From assembly GCA_039183635.1 (NCBI GenBank), contig JBCDBL010000096.1:1-17119 (forward strand): DNA of 17,119 nucleotides, in the 5' to 3' direction. The translations under genes and the position numbers were made by a program. Of the stretch, positions 6,971 to 13,389 are shown piece after piece; the stretch's first letter is position 1; each line of letters starts with the position of its first letter. Source of the stretch: JBCDBL01 sp039183635. Its GTDB lineage: Bacteria > Pseudomonadota > Alphaproteobacteria > Caulobacterales > Parvularculaceae. Under the pieces are notes generated by a model. It did no database searches. It worked only from the letters and a program-made list of their open reading frames with translations, and was not told where the DNA came from.

Positions 6971-7098
6971 CCTCCCCCGCGTGCGGGGGAGGTGTCGGCG
7001 AAGCCGACGGAGGGGGCAGGAGCCTCAAGTATGTCATAGGTTTTGGGTTAGGCCCCCTTCGACCGCTGCGCGCCCACTTCCCCCGCGAGCGGGGGAAG
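6971..7098. repeat. Composite palindromic repeat, family 2 (copy E2)
   Basis: A 128-bp inverted relative of the element at 4811-4952. The CCTCCCCC ... GGGGGAGG hairpin is on the left (6971-6992) and CTTCCCCC ... GGGGGAAG on the right (7077-7098). There is an inner GTCGGC/GCCGAC hairpin, and the facing pair GGAGGGGGC / GCCCCCTTC flanks a centre of about 35 bp. It fills the junction between the convergent pseudouridine synthase and 7117-7488 genes and could stop both transcripts. Confidence 0.88.
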
Positions 7099-7116
7099 AG
7101 AAGACCTGCCCCAATC

Positions 7117-7488
7117 TCAAACCTGCGCCAGTTCCTCCGCCACATCTTCAGAGCTTTCCTCCGCGCCCTTTGCGATGGCTTCGTTTTCCTGCTGGACGAT
7201 GCGCAGGATGCGCGCGACATATTCCTGGGTCCATTGACCGCGTTCGTCGCTTTCGGCCGGGCTTGGCGAAAAGGCTTCGATGTCGGCGCGGGTGACGGCG
7301 CCGTTCCGGTCAAGCAACCGCTCCACCGTGTCGAGACGTTGACGCAGGACGGCGACCTCTCCGGCCACCGCCATCGTGATGTTCAGCACCCGCTCCACAT
7401 CAGGGTCTTTGAAGAAATAGGGGCGTTTGCCTTTGGCTTTGGCGCCGGCGAGCGCGAGGGGGTCGAGGGCGGCGTTTGCGTCGGTCAT
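7117..7488 (-). CDS. Small hypothetical protein with a predicted coiled coil
   Basis: 123 aa. A basic N-terminal patch (AKAKGKRPYFFKDPDVERVLNIT) is followed by a heptad-like helix (VAGEVAVLRQRLDTVERLLDRNG) and a Glu/Ala-rich tail. No signal peptide or membrane helix. The ATG at 7488 is preceded by a good GAGGA ribosome-binding site. I do not recognise the family. It is downstream of the methyltransferase on the same strand; the 236-bp gap holds a palindromic repeat, so co-transcription is uncertain. The 'KRPYFFKDP' opening and a register suited to dimerisation are its clearest traits. Confidence 0.7.
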   Translation of the reverse strand: MTDANAALDPLALAGAKAKGKRPYFFKDPDVERVLNITMAVAGEVAVLRQRLDTVERLLDRNGAVTRADIEAFSPSPAESDERGQWTQEYVARILRIVQQENEAIAKGAEESSEDVAEELAQV

Positions 7489-7566
7489 GATTTTGTCCTC
7501 TTACTTGGGCTTTCGGGTGCAGAAGGCCAAGTTTTGTGTATCTTAAACCCTGAAATTCACTCGATT

Positions 7567-7648
7567 GTCATCCTGACGAAAGTCAGGATCCAGGGACCGC
7601 TTGCTCAGAGTATGCCGCCCCTGGGTCCCAGCTTTCGCTGGGATGACG
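7567..7648. repeat. Composite palindromic repeat, family 1 (copy R3)
   Basis: 82 bp, with the same two terminal GAAA-loop hairpins as R1 (CCTGAC/GTCAGG left, CCCAGC/GCTGGG right). The core between them (CCAGGGACCGCTTGCTCAGAG ... CCCCTGG) is the reverse complement of the R1/R2 core. It lies in the 236-bp gap between the methyltransferase gene and 7117-7488. I see nothing else in the rest of that gap. Confidence 0.9.
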
Positions 7649-7724
7649 TTCTCGGTATGTGAAATAAAACTGTGCACAATTTAAAACCTACCGCTCTTCA
7701 TCAAGGATGACGCCCCTTTGGTCC

Positions 7725-8933
7725 TCACTTCGTTGCGCCGACCACGTGCCAGGCGGCTTTGCGGCCATAGTCCTCCACATTGTCGTCGGCGACGTCGGGA
7801 AACAAAGTCTTGTCCACGACCGCGGTAACGCCGCCATGGATGAGCTTGTCCCGGGAAAAGCCGGCCTTTTCCATGTAAGCGTCGAGGTCGATCTCGTGCA
7901 TTTTCGTCCAGAACGGTTCGTTGTTATAAAACGCGTCCCAGTCCCGCATCGTCTGTTCGAACAAAGGCATATCGTCGGCGTATTGCGGCTGTTCGACGTG
8001 GAGCACAAAGCCGCCGGGGGCGAGCAGGCGGTGGGTTTCATTGAAAATTTCCTGCATGGCTTTGTAGCTCGTTTCATGCAGGAACATGGTGCTTTGAATC
8101 CAGTCGAAACTTTCATCGGCGTAGGCGGACAGTTTCGCCACATCGCCTTGCACGAACGTCACATTGTCAATGCCCATGGATTTCGCCCGGGCCGCGCCAT
8201 AGCGCAACATGGGCGCGCCGACATCGACGGCCACCACTTGTGCGTCCGCGAATCCTTCGGCGATGGGCAGTACGTTGTGGCCGAGGCCGCAGCCGATGTC
8301 GAGAATGCGTTTCGGTTTGAAATCCGGGAGGTTCTTTTTCACCCATTGGACCACAGCCTGGCCGCCGCCATCGGTGAACCGGCCAAGCCCGCCGCCGGTG
8401 GTGGCGAAAATGCCGGCGTCGTAATTCGCAGCGCCTGTCACATCGCCCTCGGTAAGCTCCGTATGGTAACTGCCGGGCATGCAATGGTGATCCACGGCGG
8501 AGACGTAGCGGGGCAATTGCGTTTCGGAATTAAGCTCCAGGTTCGGCGCGCCTTTGGTGAGAAGGGCCGATGCTTTGGCGTTCAGCTCCTCCCCCTGGCG
8601 CAGGGTCACCCAGCGGCCGGCCTGTTGGCGCATTTCCATGTTGGACCGGCGCAGGGCGCTCCAGGTCTGGAACGCCGGATCGTCCAACAAGGCTTTGCGC
8701 ACTTCATGGCGGCTTTTAAACCCGCGGCCCTGGTCCTTTTCGAATGCCGGCTCGACCCGGGCTTCATAGGCTTGCTTTACGCCAGGCATAATATTGGCGG
8801 CGATGTGGCGGTTCAAATGGGCGAGGAAGTTGAACCGTTCCGTCTCGTCATGGGTGGTTTCGGGAAAAACCCCGTGCTTGCCGACAACACGGTAGTCCGG
8901 CGGGCCGTCATAACGCGCGTTTTGGTTGGCCAT
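7725..8933 (-). CDS. Class I SAM-dependent methyltransferase with a long N-terminal region
   Basis: 402 aa from ATG 8933; the in-frame ATG 8966 has no ribosome-binding site, while 8933 follows a purine-rich AGGAAAGGG. Residues 207-320 form the Rossmann methyltransferase core: motif I LDIGCGLGHN (211-220), the acidic VAVDVGAPML (235-243), VTFVQGDVAKL (258-268), FDWIQSTMFLHET and HRLLAPGGFVLHVEQP. About 200 residues ahead of the core (with HHCMPGSYHTE and a Gly-rich ATTGGGLGRFTDGGG) belong to no domain I recognise and may hold the substrate site. A small-molecule target is likely. It is transcribed divergently from the HapK-like operon, sharing the palindrome at 8971-8994. Confidence 0.85.
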   Translation of the reverse strand: MANQNARYDGPPDYRVVGKHGVFPETTHDETERFNFLAHLNRHIAANIMPGVKQAYEARVEPAFEKDQGRGFKSRHEVRKALLDDPAFQTWSALRRSNMEMRQQAGRWVTLRQGEELNAKASALLTKGAPNLELNSETQLPRYVSAVDHHCMPGSYHTELTEGDVTGAANYDAGIFATTGGGLGRFTDGGGQAVVQWVKKNLPDFKPKRILDIGCGLGHNVLPIAEGFADAQVVAVDVGAPMLRYGAARAKSMGIDNVTFVQGDVAKLSAYADESFDWIQSTMFLHETSYKAMQEIFNETHRLLAPGGFVLHVEQPQYADDMPLFEQTMRDWDAFYNNEPFWTKMHEIDLDAYMEKAGFSRDKLIHGGVTAVVDKTLFPDVADDNVEDYGRKAAWHVVGATK

Positions 8934-8970
8934 TCGTCTCACCCTTTCCTCTTCGCAAAATCTCATCTAC

Positions 8971-8994
8971 AAATGATATATGTTCATACCATTT
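8971..8994. promoter_or_regulatory. 24-bp palindrome in divergent promoter, candidate operator (site A)
   Basis: The arms AAATGATAT and ATACCATTT match with one mismatch around a six-base centre. They follow the same pattern as the perfect palindrome at 5701-5724. The site is 37 bp from the methyltransferase start on one side and 57 bp from the HapK-like start on the other, and overlaps AT-rich -10-like sequence. It is placed to control both directions. Confidence 0.65.
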
Positions 8995-9037
8995 GCGCGC
9001 CAAGCGTTGCAACGTCTTTGACATAAATCATGCCCTT

Positions 9038-9047
9038 GAGGAGGAGG
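9038..9047 (+). promoter_or_regulatory. Unusually strong ribosome-binding site before the HapK-like gene
   Basis: Three GAG/GGAGG units in a row (GAGGAGGAGG) end four bases before ATG 9052. This predicts high translation of the first gene of the operon and fixes its start. Confidence 0.75.
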
Positions 9048-9051
9048 CCCC

Positions 9052-9366
9052 ATGACAACCCTGGTCGTATTATTCAACTTAAAAGAGGGCGTCAGCGCTG
9101 CGGATTACGAGGCCTGGGCGAAGGCCACGGACCTGCCGGCGGTTCGCGCCTTGTCGTCAGTCGACAGTTTCGACGTGGTGCGGGCCGCCGGATTGTTGAT
9201 GTCCGATGACAAGCCGCCCTACGAATATGTTGAGATCATCAAGGTGAACGATATGGCGACGTTCGGCGGTCAAGTGTCGACGGAGGCGGCCCAGAAGGTG
9301 GCGGCGGAGTTCCAGGGCTTCGCGGACAATCCTGTTTTCATGCTTACAGACAATATCGAGGCTTGA
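9052..9366 (+). CDS. Small HapK/REDY-like (dimeric ferredoxin-like) protein
   Basis: 104 aa, no signal peptide. 'TTLVVLFNLKEGVSAADYEAWAKATDLPAVRALSSVDSFDVVRAAG ... PPYEYVEIIKVNDMATFGGQV' has the layout of the HapK/REDY and EthD-like dimeric alpha-beta barrel proteins. That fold is often found beside oxidoreductases and methyltransferases in pathways handling small aromatic or heterocyclic compounds. Its exact activity is unknown; such proteins may act as small enzymes or product chaperones. It is the first gene of a plus-strand operon; the SDR gene begins 4 bp after its stop. The very strong ribosome-binding site suggests it is made in quantity. Confidence 0.7.
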   Translation: MTTLVVLFNLKEGVSAADYEAWAKATDLPAVRALSSVDSFDVVRAAGLLMSDDKPPYEYVEIIKVNDMATFGGQVSTEAAQKVAAEFQGFADNPVFMLTDNIEA

Positions 9367-9370
9367 GGTC

Positions 9371-10204
9371 ATGGCGAGGCTTGCAGGTAAAACCGCCGTC
9401 GTCACCGGCTCCGGCCGGCGCAAGGGCCTTGGCGAGGCCATCGCCAAGCGCCTTGCGGCCGACGGCGCGGCGGTGGTGATTTCCGATATCGGCGCTTCGA
9501 AAGACGCCGCGACGCCGGATGCGATGATCGGAGCCACGGACGAGATGGAGGCGATCGCCGAAGACATTCGCGCCGCCGGCGGAACGGCGTCGACCTGCCT
9601 CGCCGATGTGCGCGACTGGGACCAGGTGTCGGCCATGGCGGACCACGCTGTTTCAACCCACGGAAGCCTCGACATTTGGGTGAACAACGCCGGCATCGGC
9701 TACATTATGAAGCCCATGGCGGAGGTGTCCCCCAATGATTGGCGCGCGGTGATTGATGTGAACCTCACCGGCGCATTCTTTGGGATTAAGGCGGCCTCGG
9801 ATAAAATGATCGCGGCCGGCAAGGGCGGGCGCATCGTCAATGTGGCGAGCCAGGCGGCGAAGTCCGGCTTTCCCTTCGCGCAAGCCTATTGTTCCTCCAA
9901 GCATGGCCTTGTGGGCCTTGTGCGCTCCGCTGCGATTGAACTGGGGGAGCATCATATCACAGTGAACAATGTGTGTCCGAACCATGTCACGACGGGCCTT
10001 GGGGCCTGGCAGAATGAGTATTTTTCGAAAAAGCTCGGCCTGTCTTTGGATGAATATATGGACGCCATGAAGGAGCGTATTCCGTTGAAACGGGCGGGCC
10101 TTCCGGAGGACACGGCGAACGCAGTTGCGTTTTTGTGCTCTGAAGAGGCGCAATATATTACGGCGGAAAGCATGAATGTATCGGGCGGCGAGGAGCCGCA
10201 TTAA
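9371..10204 (+). CDS. Short-chain dehydrogenase/reductase (SDR)
   Basis: 277 aa classical SDR. It has the cofactor motif TGSGRRKGLG near the N-terminus, NNAG in the fourth strand region, the catalytic Ser in VASQAAKSG and the YCSSK form of YxxxK, ending in a typical SGGEEPH tail. The two Arg after the first Gly-rich turn suggest NADP(H) preference (inferred). A 16-residue insertion (SKDAATPDAMIGATDE) after the second strand is slightly unusual. It interconverts an alcohol and a ketone on an unknown intermediate of the local pathway. It is coupled to the HapK-like gene (4-bp gap) and 18 bp ahead of the third PuuE-like gene. Confidence 0.9.
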   Translation: MARLAGKTAVVTGSGRRKGLGEAIAKRLAADGAAVVISDIGASKDAATPDAMIGATDEMEAIAEDIRAAGGTASTCLADVRDWDQVSAMADHAVSTHGSLDIWVNNAGIGYIMKPMAEVSPNDWRAVIDVNLTGAFFGIKAASDKMIAAGKGGRIVNVASQAAKSGFPFAQAYCSSKHGLVGLVRSAAIELGEHHITVNNVCPNHVTTGLGAWQNEYFSKKLGLSLDEYMDAMKERIPLKRAGLPEDTANAVAFLCSEEAQYITAESMNVSGGEEPH

Positions 10205-10222
10205 TGTACAAGGAAACGAAGA

Positions 10223-11110
10223 ATGCCTAATCCGCCTGAAGGTTTTACCTGGCCGAACGGCGCGAAGCTCGCCCTGTCCGTCGTCGTCAATGTGGAGGAA
10301 GGCGCGGAGATGAACATCCGCGACGGCGACAGGGGACCGGAGCCGGTGGATGAGCTTGGCGTGCATTTAAAAAAGCCGATCCGCATTCACGGTAATGAGA
10401 CGAACTATCAGTATGGGATCAACCGCGGCGCGCCGCGGGTGTTGAGGTTGCTCGACAAATACGACATTCGCGCCACATGGACGGCCTGCGCGCTGGCGCT
10501 GGAACGCGCGCCATGGCTCGCCGAAGAAATTATGCGCCGGGGGGACGAGCCCTGTTGCCATGGCTATCGCTGGTTTTTTCAGGCGTTTATGGACGAGGAG
10601 GCAGAGCGAGAGTTCATTCGCAAGGGAACGACGTCTATTGAGAAAACCTGCGGCCGCCGGCCTGTGGGTTGGCTGTCCAGATATCTTCATACCGACATCA
10701 CGCGCCGCCTGTTGCAGGAGGAGGGGTATCTTTACCATATGGACGATTACTCCGATGATTTTCCCTATTGGGACGTCTTGGAGACGGCGACGGGAAAACA
10801 GCCGATGGTGGTGTTGCCCTACGCCCTTGATTCCAACGACATGAAGTTTTGGATCGCGCCGTCCTACCGGCCCGAAGATTGGACGCAGTATGCAACGGAT
10901 ACGTTCGACTGGCTGTTGGCCGAGGCGAAAGACGAGGGCGCGCGGATGATGTCCCTCGGCCTTCACTTGCGCATCATCGGCCGTCCGGGACGGATCGGTG
11001 CGTTGGAGGCGTTTTTGCGTCATGTGGCGGATCGGGACGATGTGTGGATCGCCTCGCGCGAGGAGATCGCCAGGCATTTTGCGGAGACCGTCTCTGCGCC
11101 TAAGGTTTGA
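10223..11110 (+). CDS. PuuE-type polysaccharide deacetylase-family protein (paralogue C)
   Basis: 295 aa. It is closer to PuuE allantoinase than the other two copies. It keeps NVEEGAE (23-29), corresponding to the N-x-EEG-x-E segment of PuuE, then CHGYRW (112-117), GWLSRY (149-154) and the C-terminal LHLRIIGRPGR (247-257). It shares WPNGAK (10-15) with the other copies. Cytoplasmic. The best guess is hydrolysis of a cyclic amide or ureide, perhaps related to allantoin, but it lacks the RDYG-x-RVG motif of true PuuE and of paralogues A/B, having NYQYGINRGAPR. The ATG at 10223 has AAGGA nine bases upstream. It is the last gene of the operon with the HapK-like and SDR genes, ending at a cloverleaf repeat. 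Confidence 0.84.
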   Translation: MPNPPEGFTWPNGAKLALSVVVNVEEGAEMNIRDGDRGPEPVDELGVHLKKPIRIHGNETNYQYGINRGAPRVLRLLDKYDIRATWTACALALERAPWLAEEIMRRGDEPCCHGYRWFFQAFMDEEAEREFIRKGTTSIEKTCGRRPVGWLSRYLHTDITRRLLQEEGYLYHMDDYSDDFPYWDVLETATGKQPMVVLPYALDSNDMKFWIAPSYRPEDWTQYATDTFDWLLAEAKDEGARMMSLGLHLRIIGRPGRIGALEAFLRHVADRDDVWIASREEIARHFAETVSAPKV

Positions 11111-11118
11111 AGTGTTCC

Positions 11119-11286
11119 GTCATCCCGGACGCCGTGTCGCTCCAAAGCCGGCAGGCTTTGGTAAGCGAACCGAGCGATCCGGGATCTGTCGTGATATGAG
11201 AGGCGCCAATGGCGGCAGATCCCGGATCTAACATTCGCTCTCCAAAACCCTTATGGGTTTTGGGCTCATGTAACGTCCGGGATGAC
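11119..11286. repeat. Cloverleaf-like composite palindrome (copy R4)
   Basis: Perfect 12-bp terminal inverted repeats (GTCATCCCGGAC at 11119-11130 and GTCCGGGATGAC at 11275-11286) enclose three further hairpins. These are CCAAAGCC/GGCTTTGG (11142-11161), a perfect 13-bp pair GATCCGGGATCTG / CAGATCCCGGATC (11176-11228), and CCAAAACCC/GGGTTTTGG (11242-11263). It fills the gap between the convergent paralogue C and serB genes. Its ends (GTCATCC ... GGATGAC) match the ends of family 1. Confidence 0.9.
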
Positions 11287-11289
11287 CGG

Positions 11290-12189
11290 CTATAAGGCAA
11301 ACTCCGTCTTCGGAATGCCGAGGATGTATAACAGCGCTGTCAGATCTCCATAGTTCACTCTGGCGTCGGCGATGTCGGCCAAGGCTTGTTTGGCGTGAAA
11401 CGCCACGCCGAAGCCGGCCGCTTCCGTCATCGCAGCGTCATTGGCGCCGTCGCCGACGGTGATGGTCTCAAAGGGGGCGAGGCCAAGTTCTTTTGAAAGA
11501 CGTTTCAGTTGCGCCAGTTTTGCTTCCTTGCCGAGAATGGGCGGGATCACCTTTCCGGTGAGGCGACCATTTTCAACTTCCAGCACATTGGCATGATGTT
11601 CGGCAAAGCCGAGACGGGCGGCGATGCGGCTTGTAAAGAACGTAAAGCCGCCAGAGACAAGAACCGTTTTTACACCCTTGGCGTTCAGGGTGGAGATTAA
11701 ATTTTCTGCGCCAGAGGTGAGCGTGATGCGGCCCTCATAAACCTCCTGCAATGCGGCTTCCGGCAAGCCTTTTAACAGCGCCACCCGTTCGGTCAGGGCG
11801 GCTTCGAAATCCAATTCCCCGCGCATCGCCCGTTCGGTGATCGCGGCGATAGCCTCGCCAAGGCCGACGGCCGCGCCAAGCTCGTCAATGCATTCCTGCC
11901 GGATCATGGTGGAGTCCATGTCCGCGAGGAAAAGCTTTTTCGCACGGTTCTGCGTTGACTGAAGGATGATGTCGATCGGGGCGCCTTTGAGGGCGGTTCT
12001 AAGACGGTCTTCAAGGTCGTCCGAGCGTGCCCCCGTGAACGGAATGTCCACGGCTTCTGTGGGCGACAGCAAAACCGCTGCCGCAGGGTTTGGTAAAACC
12101 GCTGCGGCCGCCGCGATCGCGTCTTGTGTGATCGCGCCAGCGTTTGGCGCAGAGATCAAGGTTGCAAGGTGCGGCGCGGAAGACGTCAT
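11290..12189 (-). CDS. serB: Phosphoserine phosphatase
   Basis: 299 aa HAD-superfamily enzyme that removes phosphate from O-phosphoserine, the last step of serine synthesis. All HAD motifs are visible: DMDST (90-94, Asp90 nucleophile, Asp92 acid/base), VLVSGGFTFF (177-185) with the motif-II Ser, Lys222, and TVGDGANDAAM (244-254). The N-terminal 80 residues resemble the ACT-like domain usual in the long form of SerB. The start is ATG 12189 rather than the longer frame from 12240, because 12189 overlaps the stop of the glycosyltransferase (ATGA) and the extension would run into that gene. It is therefore translationally coupled to that gene and presumably co-transcribed. Confidence 0.95.
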   Translation of the reverse strand: MTSSAPHLATLISAPNAGAITQDAIAAAAAVLPNPAAAVLLSPTEAVDIPFTGARSDDLEDRLRTALKGAPIDIILQSTQNRAKKLFLADMDSTMIRQECIDELGAAVGLGEAIAAITERAMRGELDFEAALTERVALLKGLPEAALQEVYEGRITLTSGAENLISTLNAKGVKTVLVSGGFTFFTSRIAARLGFAEHHANVLEVENGRLTGKVIPPILGKEAKLAQLKRLSKELGLAPFETITVGDGANDAAMTEAAGFGVAFHAKQALADIADARVNYGDLTALLYILGIPKTEFAL

Positions 12190-13352
12190 GGGAGTTTTTT
12201 TTCCATGACGGTGAGAAGCCTTTGCGCCACTTGCGCCCAATCATAGCGCCCGTCGGTCACTGTGCGGTGGGCGGCGGCGCCCATTTTGGCGAGCTTTTCA
12301 GGATGCTCCAGGAAGTCGATGACCTGATCGGCGAGGCCTTGGGCGTCGTCGCGCTTCATATGGGCGCCGGTCTCGCCGGGGGAAATATTCTCCGCGAGCG
12401 CCCAATCGCCGGTGACGATTGCGGGCACGCCCCAGCCCATGGCTTCCAATGGCGCTATGCCGAACGGTTCGTACCGGGTGGGCAGCACGAAGATGCTGGC
12501 CGCAAGGAACAATTTTTCCAATTGCGCCGCTTGATCCGGAACGCTTCTGTTTAAAAAGCCGTGATGGATGACGCCGGGTGCGGCCTTGGCGTCGCTTGGC
12601 AGGTCGGCAGGGCCGACAATATGAAGCTTGGCGTCGGGGAATTTCTTGCGCACCTCGGCGAGGGCCGCTACGGCGACATCGCCGCCTTTGCGGTCGAACT
12701 CCTTGCCGATGAACAGGATGTCTTTGGCGCTGTAATCCTTGTCCGGAAGGGCGTCGGGCACGGCGGCGTTCATGCCGCAGCCGATGCTCGTCACTTTGTC
12801 CTCAGACAGACCATAATTTTCGATAAAAGACCGGCGCAGCCATTCGCTGGTGGTAAGGACGAGATCTGTCTCCTCGGCGAGACGCGTTTCATACCCGATG
12901 CAGGTCTGGTGAAGCGTCTGATCGGCTTTTAAGGCCGCTGGCGTAAAAGGGCTTTTGGCGTATTCGGCGGCGTTGCCGTCCTGATAGGTGACCCAGGGGC
13001 GGGAGTCCTTAAAGGCGCTGCGCAAATTCACATAAGCGCCGAGCTGGACCACCGGGAGCTGAGGGTCGGCCCCGGCCATGGCGGCGGGAAGAGCGCTTTC
13101 CAGGGCTTGTCTGTAGGCGACGCTTTTGTAAACGCGTCGGCGCCACACCTCTTTGTTCCGGGCGAAACGCGGTGCGGCGAGGGCGGCGAAGCGCCATTTC
13201 GGGATGTCGACGCCATAGGCGTTTTCAAGCGCGCCCAAATCCCGGCACGCCCCGAAAAACGCAGCGGAGCTGCCCGACCAGGACGCAGGGTCGAAGGGGG
13301 CTGCGCCCATAAGGCCGCCGGAGATGAGCCCATTGATTTTCAAATCGCCCAT
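12186..13352 (-). CDS. Glycosyltransferase family 4 (GT-B fold)
   Basis: 388 aa from ATG 13352. The C-terminal Rossmann half holds ILFIGKEFDRKGGDVAVAAL (typical sugar-nucleotide-site strand), KLHIVGP, and the E-x7-E motif in RYEPFGIAPLEAMGWGVPAIV. The N-terminal half has VTYQDGNAAEY and LTTSEWLRRSFIENYG, as in retaining GT4 enzymes. It transfers a sugar from a nucleotide donor to an unknown acceptor; no other polysaccharide gene is nearby. The frame continues to 13487 but that part would lie antisense within miaA, so 13352 is preferred; no good ribosome-binding site is visible. It begins 37 bp from divergent miaA and is coupled to serB (ATGA). Confidence 0.87.
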   Translation of the reverse strand: MGDLKINGLISGGLMGAAPFDPASWSGSSAAFFGACRDLGALENAYGVDIPKWRFAALAAPRFARNKEVWRRRVYKSVAYRQALESALPAAMAGADPQLPVVQLGAYVNLRSAFKDSRPWVTYQDGNAAEYAKSPFTPAALKADQTLHQTCIGYETRLAEETDLVLTTSEWLRRSFIENYGLSEDKVTSIGCGMNAAVPDALPDKDYSAKDILFIGKEFDRKGGDVAVAALAEVRKKFPDAKLHIVGPADLPSDAKAAPGVIHHGFLNRSVPDQAAQLEKLFLAASIFVLPTRYEPFGIAPLEAMGWGVPAIVTGDWALAENISPGETGAHMKRDDAQGLADQVIDFLEHPEKLAKMGAAAHRTVTDGRYDWAQVAQRLLTVMEKKLP

Positions 13353-13389
13353 ATTGATGATGCCGCGTTTTAAAGGACAGGTCTGAACG

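Noticed and set aside
7707..9026. Long plus-strand open frame of 439 codons opposite the methyltransferase
   Set aside because: The minus strand carries clear methyltransferase motifs (LDIGCGLG, LLAPGGF). The plus frame has a His/Gly/Arg-rich composition typical of antisense frames in GC-rich genes.
1539..11286. Repeats as CRISPR or insertion sequences
   Set aside because: They are single, widely spaced palindromes without regular spacers, and no cas gene or transposase frame is near them.
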